From NCBI RefSeq assembly GCF_036014015.1, contig NZ_CP107905.1, positions 930,001-994,000 of the forward strand: 64,000 nucleotides of DNA, in the 5' to 3' direction. Origin of the DNA: Streptomyces sp. NBC_00457 (GTDB lineage: Bacteria; Actinomycetota; Actinomycetes; Streptomycetales; Streptomycetaceae). Positions 42,765-52,519 of this stretch are shown here, one piece after another (position 1 is the stretch's first letter; every line of letters begins with the position of its first letter). A model generated the notes under the pieces. That model did no database searches and was not told the origin of the DNA. It saw only the letters and a list, made by a program, of their open reading frames with translations. Made by a program: the position numbers and the translations under genes.

Positions 42765-45488
42765 TCAGCGCACCTCGCTGATCACTGTCCGCAGCTCGGC
42801 GCGGGAGACGACGCCGAGTCGGGGGAAAATCCGGTGCAGGTGGGAGCTGACAGTCCGGTGCGAAAGGTAGAGCCGCTGGCCGATCTCTCGGTTGGTCAGG
42901 CCCTCGGCGGCCAGCTGCACTATCTGCAGCTCGTGCGGAGTCAGCTGGTCGCGAGCGTCGGGATCGCGGCGGCGACTGGTCTCGCCGGCCGCGCGCAGTT
43001 CGCGGCGGGCCTTCTCGCCCCACGGGATCGCGCCCAGCGCGTCGAGCATGTCCCGTGCGACACGAAGGTGGTCCCGCGATTCCACGGACCGGCGCCGACG
43101 TCGGAGCCACTCCCCGAAGGCCAGGTGGGTTCGGGCCCGGATCAGGGGCCAAGCGGCCAGGTCGGCATACATCGCCGCCTCGAACAACGCCTCGGCTGCG
43201 GCATCGTCGTCGGCCAGGAGCGCGCGAGCAAGGCGCAGTTCGGCATGCAGCACCGGCGCCGGGGTCACGGCGGCGATGTCTTCGAGCTGCGCCACGATCG
43301 GCACGACGCTTTCCGCACGCCCGCAGTGCACCGCCGCGTCGACGAGATCGCCGACCGCCGTGAGGCGGAGCGCGACCTGGAATGCGGGGTCCGCGGGATC
43401 GTGCACTCGCCGGAAGTGGCCCAGCGCCTCCTCGAACCGTCCCGCGGCCAGGGCGGCTGTCCCGCGGGCGATCAGCGCGATCGCCAGCACGGGACGCGCT
43501 CCCGCGGGCAGGCCGATCTTCTCGGCCTCCTCGGCGAGCCGCAGAGCGTCGTCGACATCCCCGCGCAGCGCCGCGAGTTTCGCACCGATGGCGGTCATCA
43601 GGGCGTACATCATCGTCTGGGTCGTCTCGCGGGCCAGCCGGCGTGACTCCTCGGTGGCCGGGATGGCCGCGCCGAGGTCGCCGACGACGATGTCGGACCA
43701 GGCCTGTGCGCCGGCCGTGCGGGCCAGCAGGCCGAGGCGGCCTTGAGCCCGCAGACCGATGCTTCCGGACGCGGCGAAAACGCGCGCGGCGTCGAAGCCG
43801 CCGGCCAGCAGCGTGGCGGTGCTCAGCATCCGGTAGGCGCGGCCGTCGTCGCCGTCGTTCGGCGTCATGTCCCGGATCCCGTTCAGGACGAACGCGCCCC
43901 GCTCGACCGGCGCCGCGTAGGCACAGATGGCCAGCCGCCAGGGATCGAGGTCGTCCAGCTCCACACGCTCGACCGCGTCCAGAACCCGGCGTCGCGCCTC
44001 CGGGCCAGGCTCGGACCAGAAGCACAACTGCGCGGCACTCCACAGGATCCGCAGCGCCAGGGCCCGGTCATCCGCCACGACGCTCTCGGCGAGCGCCGTC
44101 AGCGAGACCACGGAGCCGGGAGGGCCGCCCAGCCCCTCGTCGAAGCGGCCGCGGAGCCAGACCACGGTGGCGTGCTGCCGCGGTGTCAATGTCGTGGTCT
44201 GCGCGTGGTCGAGCAATCGGCTCACGGATTCCGGCCGCCCGAGCTCGACGGCATAGTCGGCGGCCCGCAGCAGGCGTTCGGTGCGGCGGGCGGCATCGCC
44301 GCTGAGTATCGCCGCGTGTTCGAAGGCTGCGACGGCCTCCGCGATGCCACCACGGCGCGCGGCACGCAGCGCGGCGTCTTCCAGCGCCTGGGCGACGGTC
44401 TCGTCCACAGTCGAGGTCGCCGCGGCCCGGTGCCGCACCTGACGGTCGGGGTGGGCGTCGAGCACCGAGGCGAGGGCGACGTGCGCGGCCTGCCGCTCGG
44501 CCGTGGGCATCGTCTGCTGGATCGCCGAGCGCATCAGCGGATGCCCGAAGCGCAGTTCGATCCCGGCGACCGAGACCAGCCGGGCACGCAGCGCCGGTTC
44601 GAGATCGGCGATCCCCACGGCAGCACCGGCCAGGACCCGAGCCGCGGCGAAGATCTCGGTGAGCGACGAACCGTCGCCGAGGGCTGCGACCCGCAGGACG
44701 GTCCGCGTGGCCGCCGGCAGCGTCGCCAGCCGGTCGGTGAACGCGCGCTCCAGGCGTTCGGTGAGCGGCAGGCGTGTCTCGTCCGGGTCGGCTGCCGTGC
44801 CGAGGCTGCGGGACAACTCGGTCAGGGCCAGCGGATTCCCGGCCGCCGCGGCGAGCAGTCTCCGGCGCGCGGTCGGCCGCAGGCCGGGGGCCTCGTTGGC
44901 CAGGAGCGCCGCGGCGGCGTCGTCGGACAGCGGTTCGAGCGGAACCGTGGTGAGTTCGTCGGGGTTCAGCCGCGACCGGTAGCCGTCCCGCGCGGCGCCG
45001 ACCATGACGACCGGCTCCGAGCCGACCCGGCGTGCCATGAAGGCCAGCACGCTGACCGTGGCGTCATCGAGCCACTGCACGTCGTCGGCGAGGATCAGGA
45101 CCGGCGCGGTCGCGGCGACGTCGGCTATGAGGTCGAGCACCGCGAGGCCCACCATGAAGACGTCGGACACCTCGGCCTCGGCATAGCCGAGTGCGGCCGC
45201 CAGTACGAGCCGGTGCGGCGCGTTGCCTTCAGTCTGCACGGGATCGAGGGGTCGCAACAGTTGTTGGAGGCCGCCGAAGGGCAGGTCGCTCTCGGCCTCG
45301 ACACCCACCGCGCGCAGCACTCGGAAGCCCATGGACTCGGCCAGTGCCCCGGTCGCGGCGAGCAACGAGGTCTTGCCGATGCCCGGTGCACCGCGGACCA
45401 GGACCGCTGACCCGCGACTGCCCACGTCGGACAACGCGCCACGCAGCAACCCGAGTTGCGCTTCCCGGCCCACGAGATCCACGTTCAT
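42765..45488 (-). CDS. LAL-type LuxR regulator
   Basis: A 907-residue LAL regulator: Walker A GAPGIGKTS, Walker B VLILADDVQWLD, helical repeats, and C-terminal helix-turn-helix LTPHELQIVQLAAEGLTNRE then YLSHRTVSSHLHRIF. It is similar in layout but not close in sequence to the neighbouring LAL protein, so it is probably an older paralogue. A ~200-bp segment of this gene (about 44070-44270) is duplicated upstream at 45523-45720. Both regulators are candidates to control the hydrolase operon upstream. The ribosome site is weak (GAAG). Confidence 0.88.
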   Translation of the reverse strand: MNVDLVGREAQLGLLRGALSDVGSRGSAVLVRGAPGIGKTSLLAATGALAESMGFRVLRAVGVEAESDLPFGGLQQLLRPLDPVQTEGNAPHRLVLAAALGYAEAEVSDVFMVGLAVLDLIADVAATAPVLILADDVQWLDDATVSVLAFMARRVGSEPVVMVGAARDGYRSRLNPDELTTVPLEPLSDDAAAALLANEAPGLRPTARRRLLAAAAGNPLALTELSRSLGTAADPDETRLPLTERLERAFTDRLATLPAATRTVLRVAALGDGSSLTEIFAAARVLAGAAVGIADLEPALRARLVSVAGIELRFGHPLMRSAIQQTMPTAERQAAHVALASVLDAHPDRQVRHRAAATSTVDETVAQALEDAALRAARRGGIAEAVAAFEHAAILSGDAARRTERLLRAADYAVELGRPESVSRLLDHAQTTTLTPRQHATVVWLRGRFDEGLGGPPGSVVSLTALAESVVADDRALALRILWSAAQLCFWSEPGPEARRRVLDAVERVELDDLDPWRLAICAYAAPVERGAFVLNGIRDMTPNDGDDGRAYRMLSTATLLAGGFDAARVFAASGSIGLRAQGRLGLLARTAGAQAWSDIVVGDLGAAIPATEESRRLARETTQTMMYALMTAIGAKLAALRGDVDDALRLAEEAEKIGLPAGARPVLAIALIARGTAALAAGRFEEALGHFRRVHDPADPAFQVALRLTAVGDLVDAAVHCGRAESVVPIVAQLEDIAAVTPAPVLHAELRLARALLADDDAAAEALFEAAMYADLAAWPLIRARTHLAFGEWLRRRRRSVESRDHLRVARDMLDALGAIPWGEKARRELRAAGETSRRRDPDARDQLTPHELQIVQLAAEGLTNREIGQRLYLSHRTVSSHLHRIFPRLGVVSRAELRTVISEVR

Positions 45489-46028
45489 CGCTTCGACCGC
45501 CCGTTCAGGCCCGCACGGGCCCAGTCATCCGCCACGACGCTCTCGGCGAGCGCCGTCAGCGAGACCATGGACCCGGGAGGTCCGCCCAGCCCCTCCTCGA
45601 AGCGGCCGCGGAGCCAGACCACGGTGGCGTGCTGTCGCGGTGTAAGTGTCGTGGTCTGCGCGTGGTCGAGCAAGCGGTTCACGGACTCCGGCCGCCCGAG
45701 CTCGACGGCACGCAGCAGGGGTTCGGCGGTCGAGGCCGGTAGGTCGGGAGCGCGGGTGGCCTCGACCGTGTCGGTGACGGCAGGCCAGGCGGTCGCGACG
45801 GGTCCGTGACCGGCCTCTTCGAGCAGCTCGATCCAGTTCTACCGACTGGATGATCGGGACGGGGCAAGCCAGTTGCGGAGGTTGCCGAGGACCTCGGTGT
45901 GCAACCGAGGACGCTGCGCAGCCGGGCGGTACGGGTGGGGAGTCGCCGACCGGCCGGATGCGAGGTGTCGGCATCCGGCGCGGACGGTGTTTCAGTCCGT
46001 CCCCAGGGGACGACGCAGGTCCCGGCGG
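45489..46028. other. 540-bp gap holding a chimeric pseudogene
   Basis: The left two thirds contain a remnant of a LAL gene joined to a remnant of a hydrolase gene (see the separate entry). From about 45845 to 46028 nothing was recognised; it should contain the 3' flank of the haloperoxidase-like gene. Confidence 0.5.
45523..45840 (-). pseudogene. Chimeric pseudogene: hydrolase fragment joined to LAL-regulator fragment
   Basis: Positions 45523-45720 repeat ~200 bp of the LAL gene at 44070-44270 with ~90% or better identity, encoding RLLDHAQTTTLTPRQHATVV and WLRGRFEEGLGGPPGS. Upstream in the same frame (to ~45840) it reads NWIELLEEAGHGPVATAWPA then VTDTVEATR. This matches the cap region of the alpha/beta hydrolase at 50204 (WIDLFREEGYAPSAPGWPGD then PDTVEEARQ). 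An in-frame stop precedes it and there is no start site. It is therefore a recombination scar rather than a gene. Confidence 0.75.
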
Positions 46029-47778
<1,750 letters not shown>

Positions 47779-47821
47779 GACTGTTCTCCTCGTCTCTGCT
47801 GCTCTTTCGGGGCGGTCCGAG

Positions 47822-48301
47822 TCACAAGGACGGCGGCGGTCCGGTGACGCGCAGGTGGAAGGCCTCGGCGGAGGCCACGACCGCCGTGAGATCGAACTCC
47901 GGCGGCAGATCCCCGGCCTCGGCCACCGGGGTGCCGTTGGCCCTGAAGTACTCTTCGATGCAGGCTGGGCTGAACAGCACCGCGATCCGCGCCCCCTGGG
48001 GCGAGCGCACCAGATAGCTGTGCGGAACCCCGCGCGGCCCGTACCCGACTTGTCCGGGCACCAGGTCGTGGCGCTGGTCGCCGACGAAGAACGTCACTTC
48101 GCCGTCGAGGACGAACCAGACCTCCTCCTCGTCCTCGTGGACGTGGTGAGGGGGTGCGTGGCCGGCCGGGTCGGCGAACTCCATCAGGCTGAGCCGGTTG
48201 TCGGTCGCGGCGCCGGGAAGCAGGATCCTGGCCTGGCCGCCGAGAAACCAGAACGGTTCACGCTCGGCCGTCGGGCCGAAGGTCGGGAAGAACCGGGTCA
48301 T
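47822..48301 (-). CDS. Cupin-domain protein
   Basis: A 159-residue cupin, with metal-binding HHVHEDEEEVWFVLDGEVTF and second motif GQVGYGPRGVPHSYLV. The HxH..E pattern fits quercetinase/dioxygenase-like cupins. The ATG at 48299-48301 has AGGAG 6-7 bases upstream; an in-frame ATG at 48319 overlaps the stop of the preceding gene and is less likely. It lies 14 bp after the epoxide-hydrolase-like gene, inside the hydrolase operon. Confidence 0.8.
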   Translation of the reverse strand: MTRFFPTFGPTAEREPFWFLGGQARILLPGAATDNRLSLMEFADPAGHAPPHHVHEDEEEVWFVLDGEVTFFVGDQRHDLVPGQVGYGPRGVPHSYLVRSPQGARIAVLFSPACIEEYFRANGTPVAEAGDLPPEFDLTAVVASAEAFHLRVTGPPPSL

Positions 48302-48315
48302 TTCCGCTCCTGACG

Positions 48316-49305
48316 TCATCGTCGGCCGCCCAGAAAGTGCAGCAGCATGTCGGTCGTCTCTTTCGGGTGCTCCTCGTAGATCCAGTGGCCTGAGTCGGGG
48401 ATGACCGCGGGGGTGACGTGGGTGGCGTAGTGGCGTACCTGCTTCGCGACCGATGAACCGAGGCTTCCGTCGGCGCCGATCGCGAGGACCGGCATGGTCA
48501 GGGGCTTCTTCTGGAACCGCGCGTTGTCGGCGATGTCCTGCGGGAACGTCCGGAACCAGGCGAGGCTCGCTTCCAGGTGTGCGGAGTCGCGCAGGTAGGA
48601 GGCGAAGACCTGCAGGTCGTCCGGGGTCAGGGCGTCCTCGTGCACCGCGATGCTCCGCATGAAGCCGGAGGTCCAGGTCAGCTCGCGGCCCCGGATCAGG
48701 CTCTCGGGGAGGCCGGTCGGCAAGGAGAAGAAGCCGAAGTTCCACACCCCGGGTCCCCTGGCCGTCAGTGCCGGGAACTTGTAGATGCCCGGGTCCGGGA
48801 TCGGAGCCTCGCTGAGCACGAGCTTCCGGACGCTGTGCGGGTACTGCGCGGCGTAGGAGTAGGCGACCATCGTGCCGATGTCGTGGCCGACGACATTCAC
48901 GTCGTGGTCCTTGCCGAGCGACACCAGGAGCGCGTGCACCTTGGCGGCCATGGTCTTCTTGTCGTAGCCGGACGCCGGGGCGTCGCTGTGGCCCGCGCCG
49001 GGCAGGTCCGGGGCGATGACCGTGTAGCGCTTGGCGAGCGCTGGCATGATGCCGCGCCACTCGTACCAGGTCTGCGGGTAGCCGTGGATCAGGACCAGGG
49101 TCGGACCGTGGCCGCCGATCACGTAGTTGATGCCGATCCCGGCGACTCGGGTCTTGTGTTCGCTGAAGCCGGCGGGCATCTGCTCGGCGGGCGCCGACGC
49201 CGGCTTGTCGGAGGCCGAGGCCGTCAGGGTGATCGAGCCGAGGCCGACGGCCAGGGCGAAGACCGCGGCCGCCAGGCGGCGGGATCTGGGCAGGCGGAAT
49301 CTCAC
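48316..49305 (-). CDS. Secreted epoxide-hydrolase-like alpha/beta hydrolase
   Basis: A 329-residue enzyme with signal peptide (RFRLPRSRRLAAAVFALAVG). The nucleophile position is Asp in VVGHDIGTMVAY, not Ser, as in epoxide hydrolases and haloacid dehalogenases. The HGYPQTWYEW motif matches the epoxide hydrolase HGxP oxyanion loop, and the His lies in DSGHWIYEE. The GTG at 49303-49305 was chosen with GGAG 6 bases upstream; a TTG four codons earlier overlaps the ribosome site. Exported epoxide hydrolases are uncommon, so the mature location deserves attention. Confidence 0.8.
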   Translation of the reverse strand: MRFRLPRSRRLAAAVFALAVGLGSITLTASASDKPASAPAEQMPAGFSEHKTRVAGIGINYVIGGHGPTLVLIHGYPQTWYEWRGIMPALAKRYTVIAPDLPGAGHSDAPASGYDKKTMAAKVHALLVSLGKDHDVNVVGHDIGTMVAYSYAAQYPHSVRKLVLSEAPIPDPGIYKFPALTARGPGVWNFGFFSLPTGLPESLIRGRELTWTSGFMRSIAVHEDALTPDDLQVFASYLRDSAHLEASLAWFRTFPQDIADNARFQKKPLTMPVLAIGADGSLGSSVAKQVRHYATHVTPAVIPDSGHWIYEEHPKETTDMLLHFLGGRR

Positions 49306-49376
49306 CAATCTCTCCAAAGGATTGTGAGGAAATCGAGGCGCGGCAGGACCGGTGCCCGCCGTGCCGTGGCGGCCGG

Positions 49377-50207
49377 TCAGAGCGACTCGACGAGGCCGCC
49401 GTCGATGACGAAGTCGGCGCCGGTGATGTTCGCCGCCCGAGGACCGGCGAGGTAAAGCACGAGATCGGCCACCTCGGACGGCCGGGTGAAGCGGCCGGTC
49501 ACCGACTGGTCCGCCGCGCCGCGGGCCACGTCCCCTGGGTCGATGCCCCGGGACTGGCCGACCGTGGCGGCGACACCGTCAGCGCCCTGCCACAGCGCCG
49601 TCTCCACCGGGCCGGGACCGATGGTGTTCACCCGCACACCGCTTGGCCCCACCTCCTTGGACAGGGCCTTACAGAAGTTGGTCAGCGCTGCCTTCGCCGC
49701 GCCGTAGTCGATCACCAGCGGGTCCGGCAACCGGGCGTTGACCGAGGAGACGGTGACGATATGTCCCGCGCCGGTGGCGAGCAGGTGCGGCAGCGCGGCC
49801 CGGGTGGTGCGGACGGCGGCCATGAAGTTGACCGTGAACGTCCACTCCCAGTCCTTGTCCGTCACGCCCAGGAAGCCGTCGACCCGCGGCCGCACCGCCC
49901 CGACGTTGTTCACCAGGATGTCGACACCGCCATGGACGGCGACGGCCTCGGCGACCAGCGCGGCCGGACCGTCGGGCGTCGCGAGGTCGAGCTCCACGAC
50001 GGTGAGCTCAGCCCCCTGCTTCACAAGCGCGTCGAGGGCCTCACTGCGTGCCCTCGATCCCGCGACGACACGGGAGCCGCCCGCGAGGAAGGCCTCGACG
50101 ACGGCCAGCCCGATGCCGCGCCCGGCGCCTGTGACCACGACGGTCCGTCCGGCCAGGCCGGCGTCGGCACCGGACGTTCCGGCGGCCTGGGACGCACGGG
50201 AGGTCAT
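49377..50207 (-). CDS. Short-chain dehydrogenase/reductase
   Basis: A 276-residue classical SDR. The cofactor loop is VTGAGRGIGLAV, with NNVG, catalytic Ser in VTVSSVN and a YGAAK tetrad (Tyr-x-x-x-Lys). The C-terminus ITGADFVIDGGL is usual for SDRs. A non-conserved ~17-residue N-terminal extension precedes the fold. Its ATG overlaps the stop of the upstream hydrolase gene (50204-50207), so the two are translationally coupled. Confidence 0.87.
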   Translation of the reverse strand: MTSRASQAAGTSGADAGLAGRTVVVTGAGRGIGLAVVEAFLAGGSRVVAGSRARSEALDALVKQGAELTVVELDLATPDGPAALVAEAVAVHGGVDILVNNVGAVRPRVDGFLGVTDKDWEWTFTVNFMAAVRTTRAALPHLLATGAGHIVTVSSVNARLPDPLVIDYGAAKAALTNFCKALSKEVGPSGVRVNTIGPGPVETALWQGADGVAATVGQSRGIDPGDVARGAADQSVTGRFTRPSEVADLVLYLAGPRAANITGADFVIDGGLVESL

Positions 50208-51013
50208 CGCCCGGTCTCCGGACTCTGCCGCCGCAGCCAGGTGAGAACGGTGTCCGCGACCTGACGCCAGCCGCCGTCGATCGTCAGGGAGTGCCCGCGG
50301 TCGGGGAAGCTGATGATGTCGGTGACGGCCGCGGAGTGCCGGTACTGCTTGAGGGTGGCCCGAGTGACGACCTCAGGCACCGTGTGATCCTTGCCGCCGG
50401 AGATCAGCAGCAGCGGGCCGCGTCCACTGTTCTCCGTGTCGACCCTCGCCGGCGAGTGAGGGTTGAAGTTGGCGGAGGCGGCCTCGTACAGCGGCTTGCC
50501 CGGCGCGGGGATCGTCCAGCTCTCGTACAGGGCCGTCGATTCCTCCTCCGAGATGGCGTTGCCGAACGCGAACCGGAACTGCTCTGCGCTCAGGGAGACC
50601 GAACGGCGCTTGTTGGCCGGGTTCTTGAAGACCGGGAACGTCGCCCTCAGCGCGGACAGCGGCAGGGGCAGAACGCCCTTGATCTGTGCGGCGTCGATCG
50701 CGACCGCCGCGGCGACGCGGTCCTGGCCGAGCAGCTTCTGCGCGATCATCCCACCGAACGAGTGACCAATCACGATGGGCCGCACAGGCAGGGCCGCGAT
50801 CAGGGCCGCGTAGTGCTCGACGACCTCGTCGATGCCGTAGCCCGCGACGCTCTCAGGGTTCTGGCGCGCCTCCTCGACGGTGTCGGGGTCGCCGGGCCAG
50901 CCGGGCGCGGATGGGGCGTAGCCCTCCTCGCGGAACAGATCGATCCACGGTCGCCAGGATGTGCTGTGCAGCCAAAGTCCGTGGACGAAGACCACGGGAA
51001 GCATGACGGTCAT
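50204..51013 (-). CDS. Alpha/beta hydrolase
   Basis: A 269-residue cytosolic hydrolase. The nucleophile Ser lies in VIGHSFGGMIAQ, the oxyanion segment is VFVHGLWLHSTSW, the Asp is near GGKDHTVP and the His lies in FPDRGHSLTID. A related fragment survives in the pseudogene at 45720-45840, implying an ancestral duplicate. Start ATG at 51011-51013 with AGAGG upstream. Coupled to the SDR by a 4-bp overlap. Confidence 0.83.
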   Translation of the reverse strand: MTVMLPVVFVHGLWLHSTSWRPWIDLFREEGYAPSAPGWPGDPDTVEEARQNPESVAGYGIDEVVEHYAALIAALPVRPIVIGHSFGGMIAQKLLGQDRVAAAVAIDAAQIKGVLPLPLSALRATFPVFKNPANKRRSVSLSAEQFRFAFGNAISEEESTALYESWTIPAPGKPLYEAASANFNPHSPARVDTENSGRGPLLLISGGKDHTVPEVVTRATLKQYRHSAAVTDIISFPDRGHSLTIDGGWRQVADTVLTWLRRQSPETGR

Positions 51014-51069
51014 GGCTGGGCCTCTCTTGTCTGGGTGTCCCGACCCCGCATATGGACACGAAACCGGGA

Positions 51070-51093
51070 ACCCCGGTGCTCTCGCACCGGGGT
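51070..51093. terminator. Hairpin after the MBL-fold gene
   Basis: ACCCCGGTGC-TCTC-GCACCGGGGT is a perfect 10-bp stem with a 4-base loop. On the minus strand it follows the MBL gene stop by ~15 bp and precedes the hydrolase gene. It probably separates the MBL gene from the rest of the run or attenuates read-through. Confidence 0.65.
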
Positions 51094-51107
51094 GACACCC
51101 CAGTGGT

Positions 51108-52187
51108 TCAGGGGCGGACGCCGAACGGCCCGAGGACACCCGCGTCGATCCGCAGGGACTCCAGCAGCGTCCACGCGTTGTCCCGCGTGAAGACGTCGGC
51201 GGCGGCCAGGACTCCGGTGTACTTCGCGGCCACGGGAACGGCCGCGGTGTCAGCGACCGCGTCGAGGAAGGTATTGAAGATCGCCCACGAGTTGCCCTGC
51301 GCGCCGTACTTGGCGAAGAACGGGCTCGGGTCGACGGAGGCGATCGCGGACCGGGTGCCGGCATCCAGGTCGTCCATGTACTGGATCTGCAGGGCCCCGT
51401 CCGCACGGACTCCGAGCCGCCCGAGATGGCCGCCGACGAACGTCCGCCACGGGTAGCCCATCGCGATGCTCTGCGCCCTGATCCAGGCCGGGATGTCCTG
51501 GGAGACCCCGAGGTTCTTGAACGGCACCCAGCCCGGGTACAGGACGTCGACCAGCATCAGCGTGGCGTAGTCCGGCGCATAGATGAAGATGTTGTCGGGA
51601 GCGTGGTTGGGGCCGTGGTACCGCAAGTGCAGGGTTTCTCCGCCGACCTTGAGCCGGTACTTGTCGTGGAACGTGACCGTCGGCGGCGGACGGTTGGGGT
51701 CGGCCGCGCAGGCCAGCAGAGCGGCCGTCGCGGCATGCGAGATCCGGACGACGTCGGTTCCGAACAGACCGGCGGCGCCGATGTGGTCGGCGTGCGAGTG
51801 CGAGTAGACCAGGTGTGTCACCTTGCTCGGCCGACCGTTGGCCCGGGTGATGTCGTCGATCGCGCGGAGCAGATTGTGCCCGATGGTCGGCGGGGCGTCG
51901 ACGAGGACGACGCCCCGCGTGGTCGTCAGGAACATCGACTGGTAGTAGGAGTCCGTGACCCAGTAGAGGTTTCCGACGATCCGGCCCACGTGGTAGCCGT
52001 CCTCGTTCGGTGTGGGCCCGGCCGAGGCGGCCGGGATCGGCGCGAAGTCCGGCAGACCGGTGTCGTCGGCGTGGGCGGGCTCGGCCAGGGCGCCGGCAAA
52101 GGTGGCGGCGGCCGGTACGGCGAGGGCGCCGGCAGCGCCCCTGAGGAATCTGCGGCGGCCGGTCGGAGGCCGGAGTTCGGGAGGCAT
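51108..52187 (-). CDS. Tat-exported metallo-beta-lactamase-fold hydrolase
   Basis: A 359-residue protein. A twin-arginine signal (TGRRRFLRGAAGALAVPAAA) is followed by an MBL domain with metal motif HSHADHIG (HxHxDH) near residue 125, a later histidine in YHGPNHAPDN and an Asp in LMLVDVLYPG. The substrate is unknown; the family includes lactonases, thioesterases and beta-lactamases. The ATG at 52185-52187 was chosen for the signal peptide; the ribosome site is weak (AAGG). It is the first gene of the leftward hydrolase run. Confidence 0.82.
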   Translation of the reverse strand: MPPELRPPTGRRRFLRGAAGALAVPAAATFAGALAEPAHADDTGLPDFAPIPAASAGPTPNEDGYHVGRIVGNLYWVTDSYYQSMFLTTTRGVVLVDAPPTIGHNLLRAIDDITRANGRPSKVTHLVYSHSHADHIGAAGLFGTDVVRISHAATAALLACAADPNRPPPTVTFHDKYRLKVGGETLHLRYHGPNHAPDNIFIYAPDYATLMLVDVLYPGWVPFKNLGVSQDIPAWIRAQSIAMGYPWRTFVGGHLGRLGVRADGALQIQYMDDLDAGTRSAIASVDPSPFFAKYGAQGNSWAIFNTFLDAVADTAAVPVAAKYTGVLAAADVFTRDNAWTLLESLRIDAGVLGPFGVRP

Positions 52188-52519
52188 GGGAATCTGGTCG
52201 CCTTTCGGCTCGGGGGCAAAGGAGTTCAGCTGAACAGGGATCGAAGGGTGTCGAGTGGCCGGTGACCTTCGGCGGCCCGGCTGTTCCGCTGTCGCCACCG
52301 GAGGCGTTCGGACCTCCCCCGGAACGACTGCCGACAGCCCCGGCTCCTGGCCGCGGAAATCCGTGATTGCCGACCACGTCAGGACAGCACCGGGTGAGCG
52401 GCGCTCGCACCGGGGCCGCACCCCAGCGGTCATCGGCAGGTGGATGCAGACCGTCGGCGCCCAGTGGCTGCTCGTGTACCGCTCGCACCGCAGCCGGGTG
52501 CGCTTGCCAAGCTGTCCGG
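52188..52519. other. 332-bp intergenic region
   Basis: No gene is recognised. Bases 52401-52433 resemble 51078-51110 on the other side of the MBL gene (about 25 of the first 30 bases match, same orientation), so the MBL gene is flanked by short direct repeats. The MBL promoter should lie in the left part. Confidence 0.4.

Noticed and set aside
42765..45488. LAL genes as pathway-specific antibiotic activators
   Set aside because: No polyketide or peptide synthase genes occur in the window. Only hydrolase genes are adjacent.
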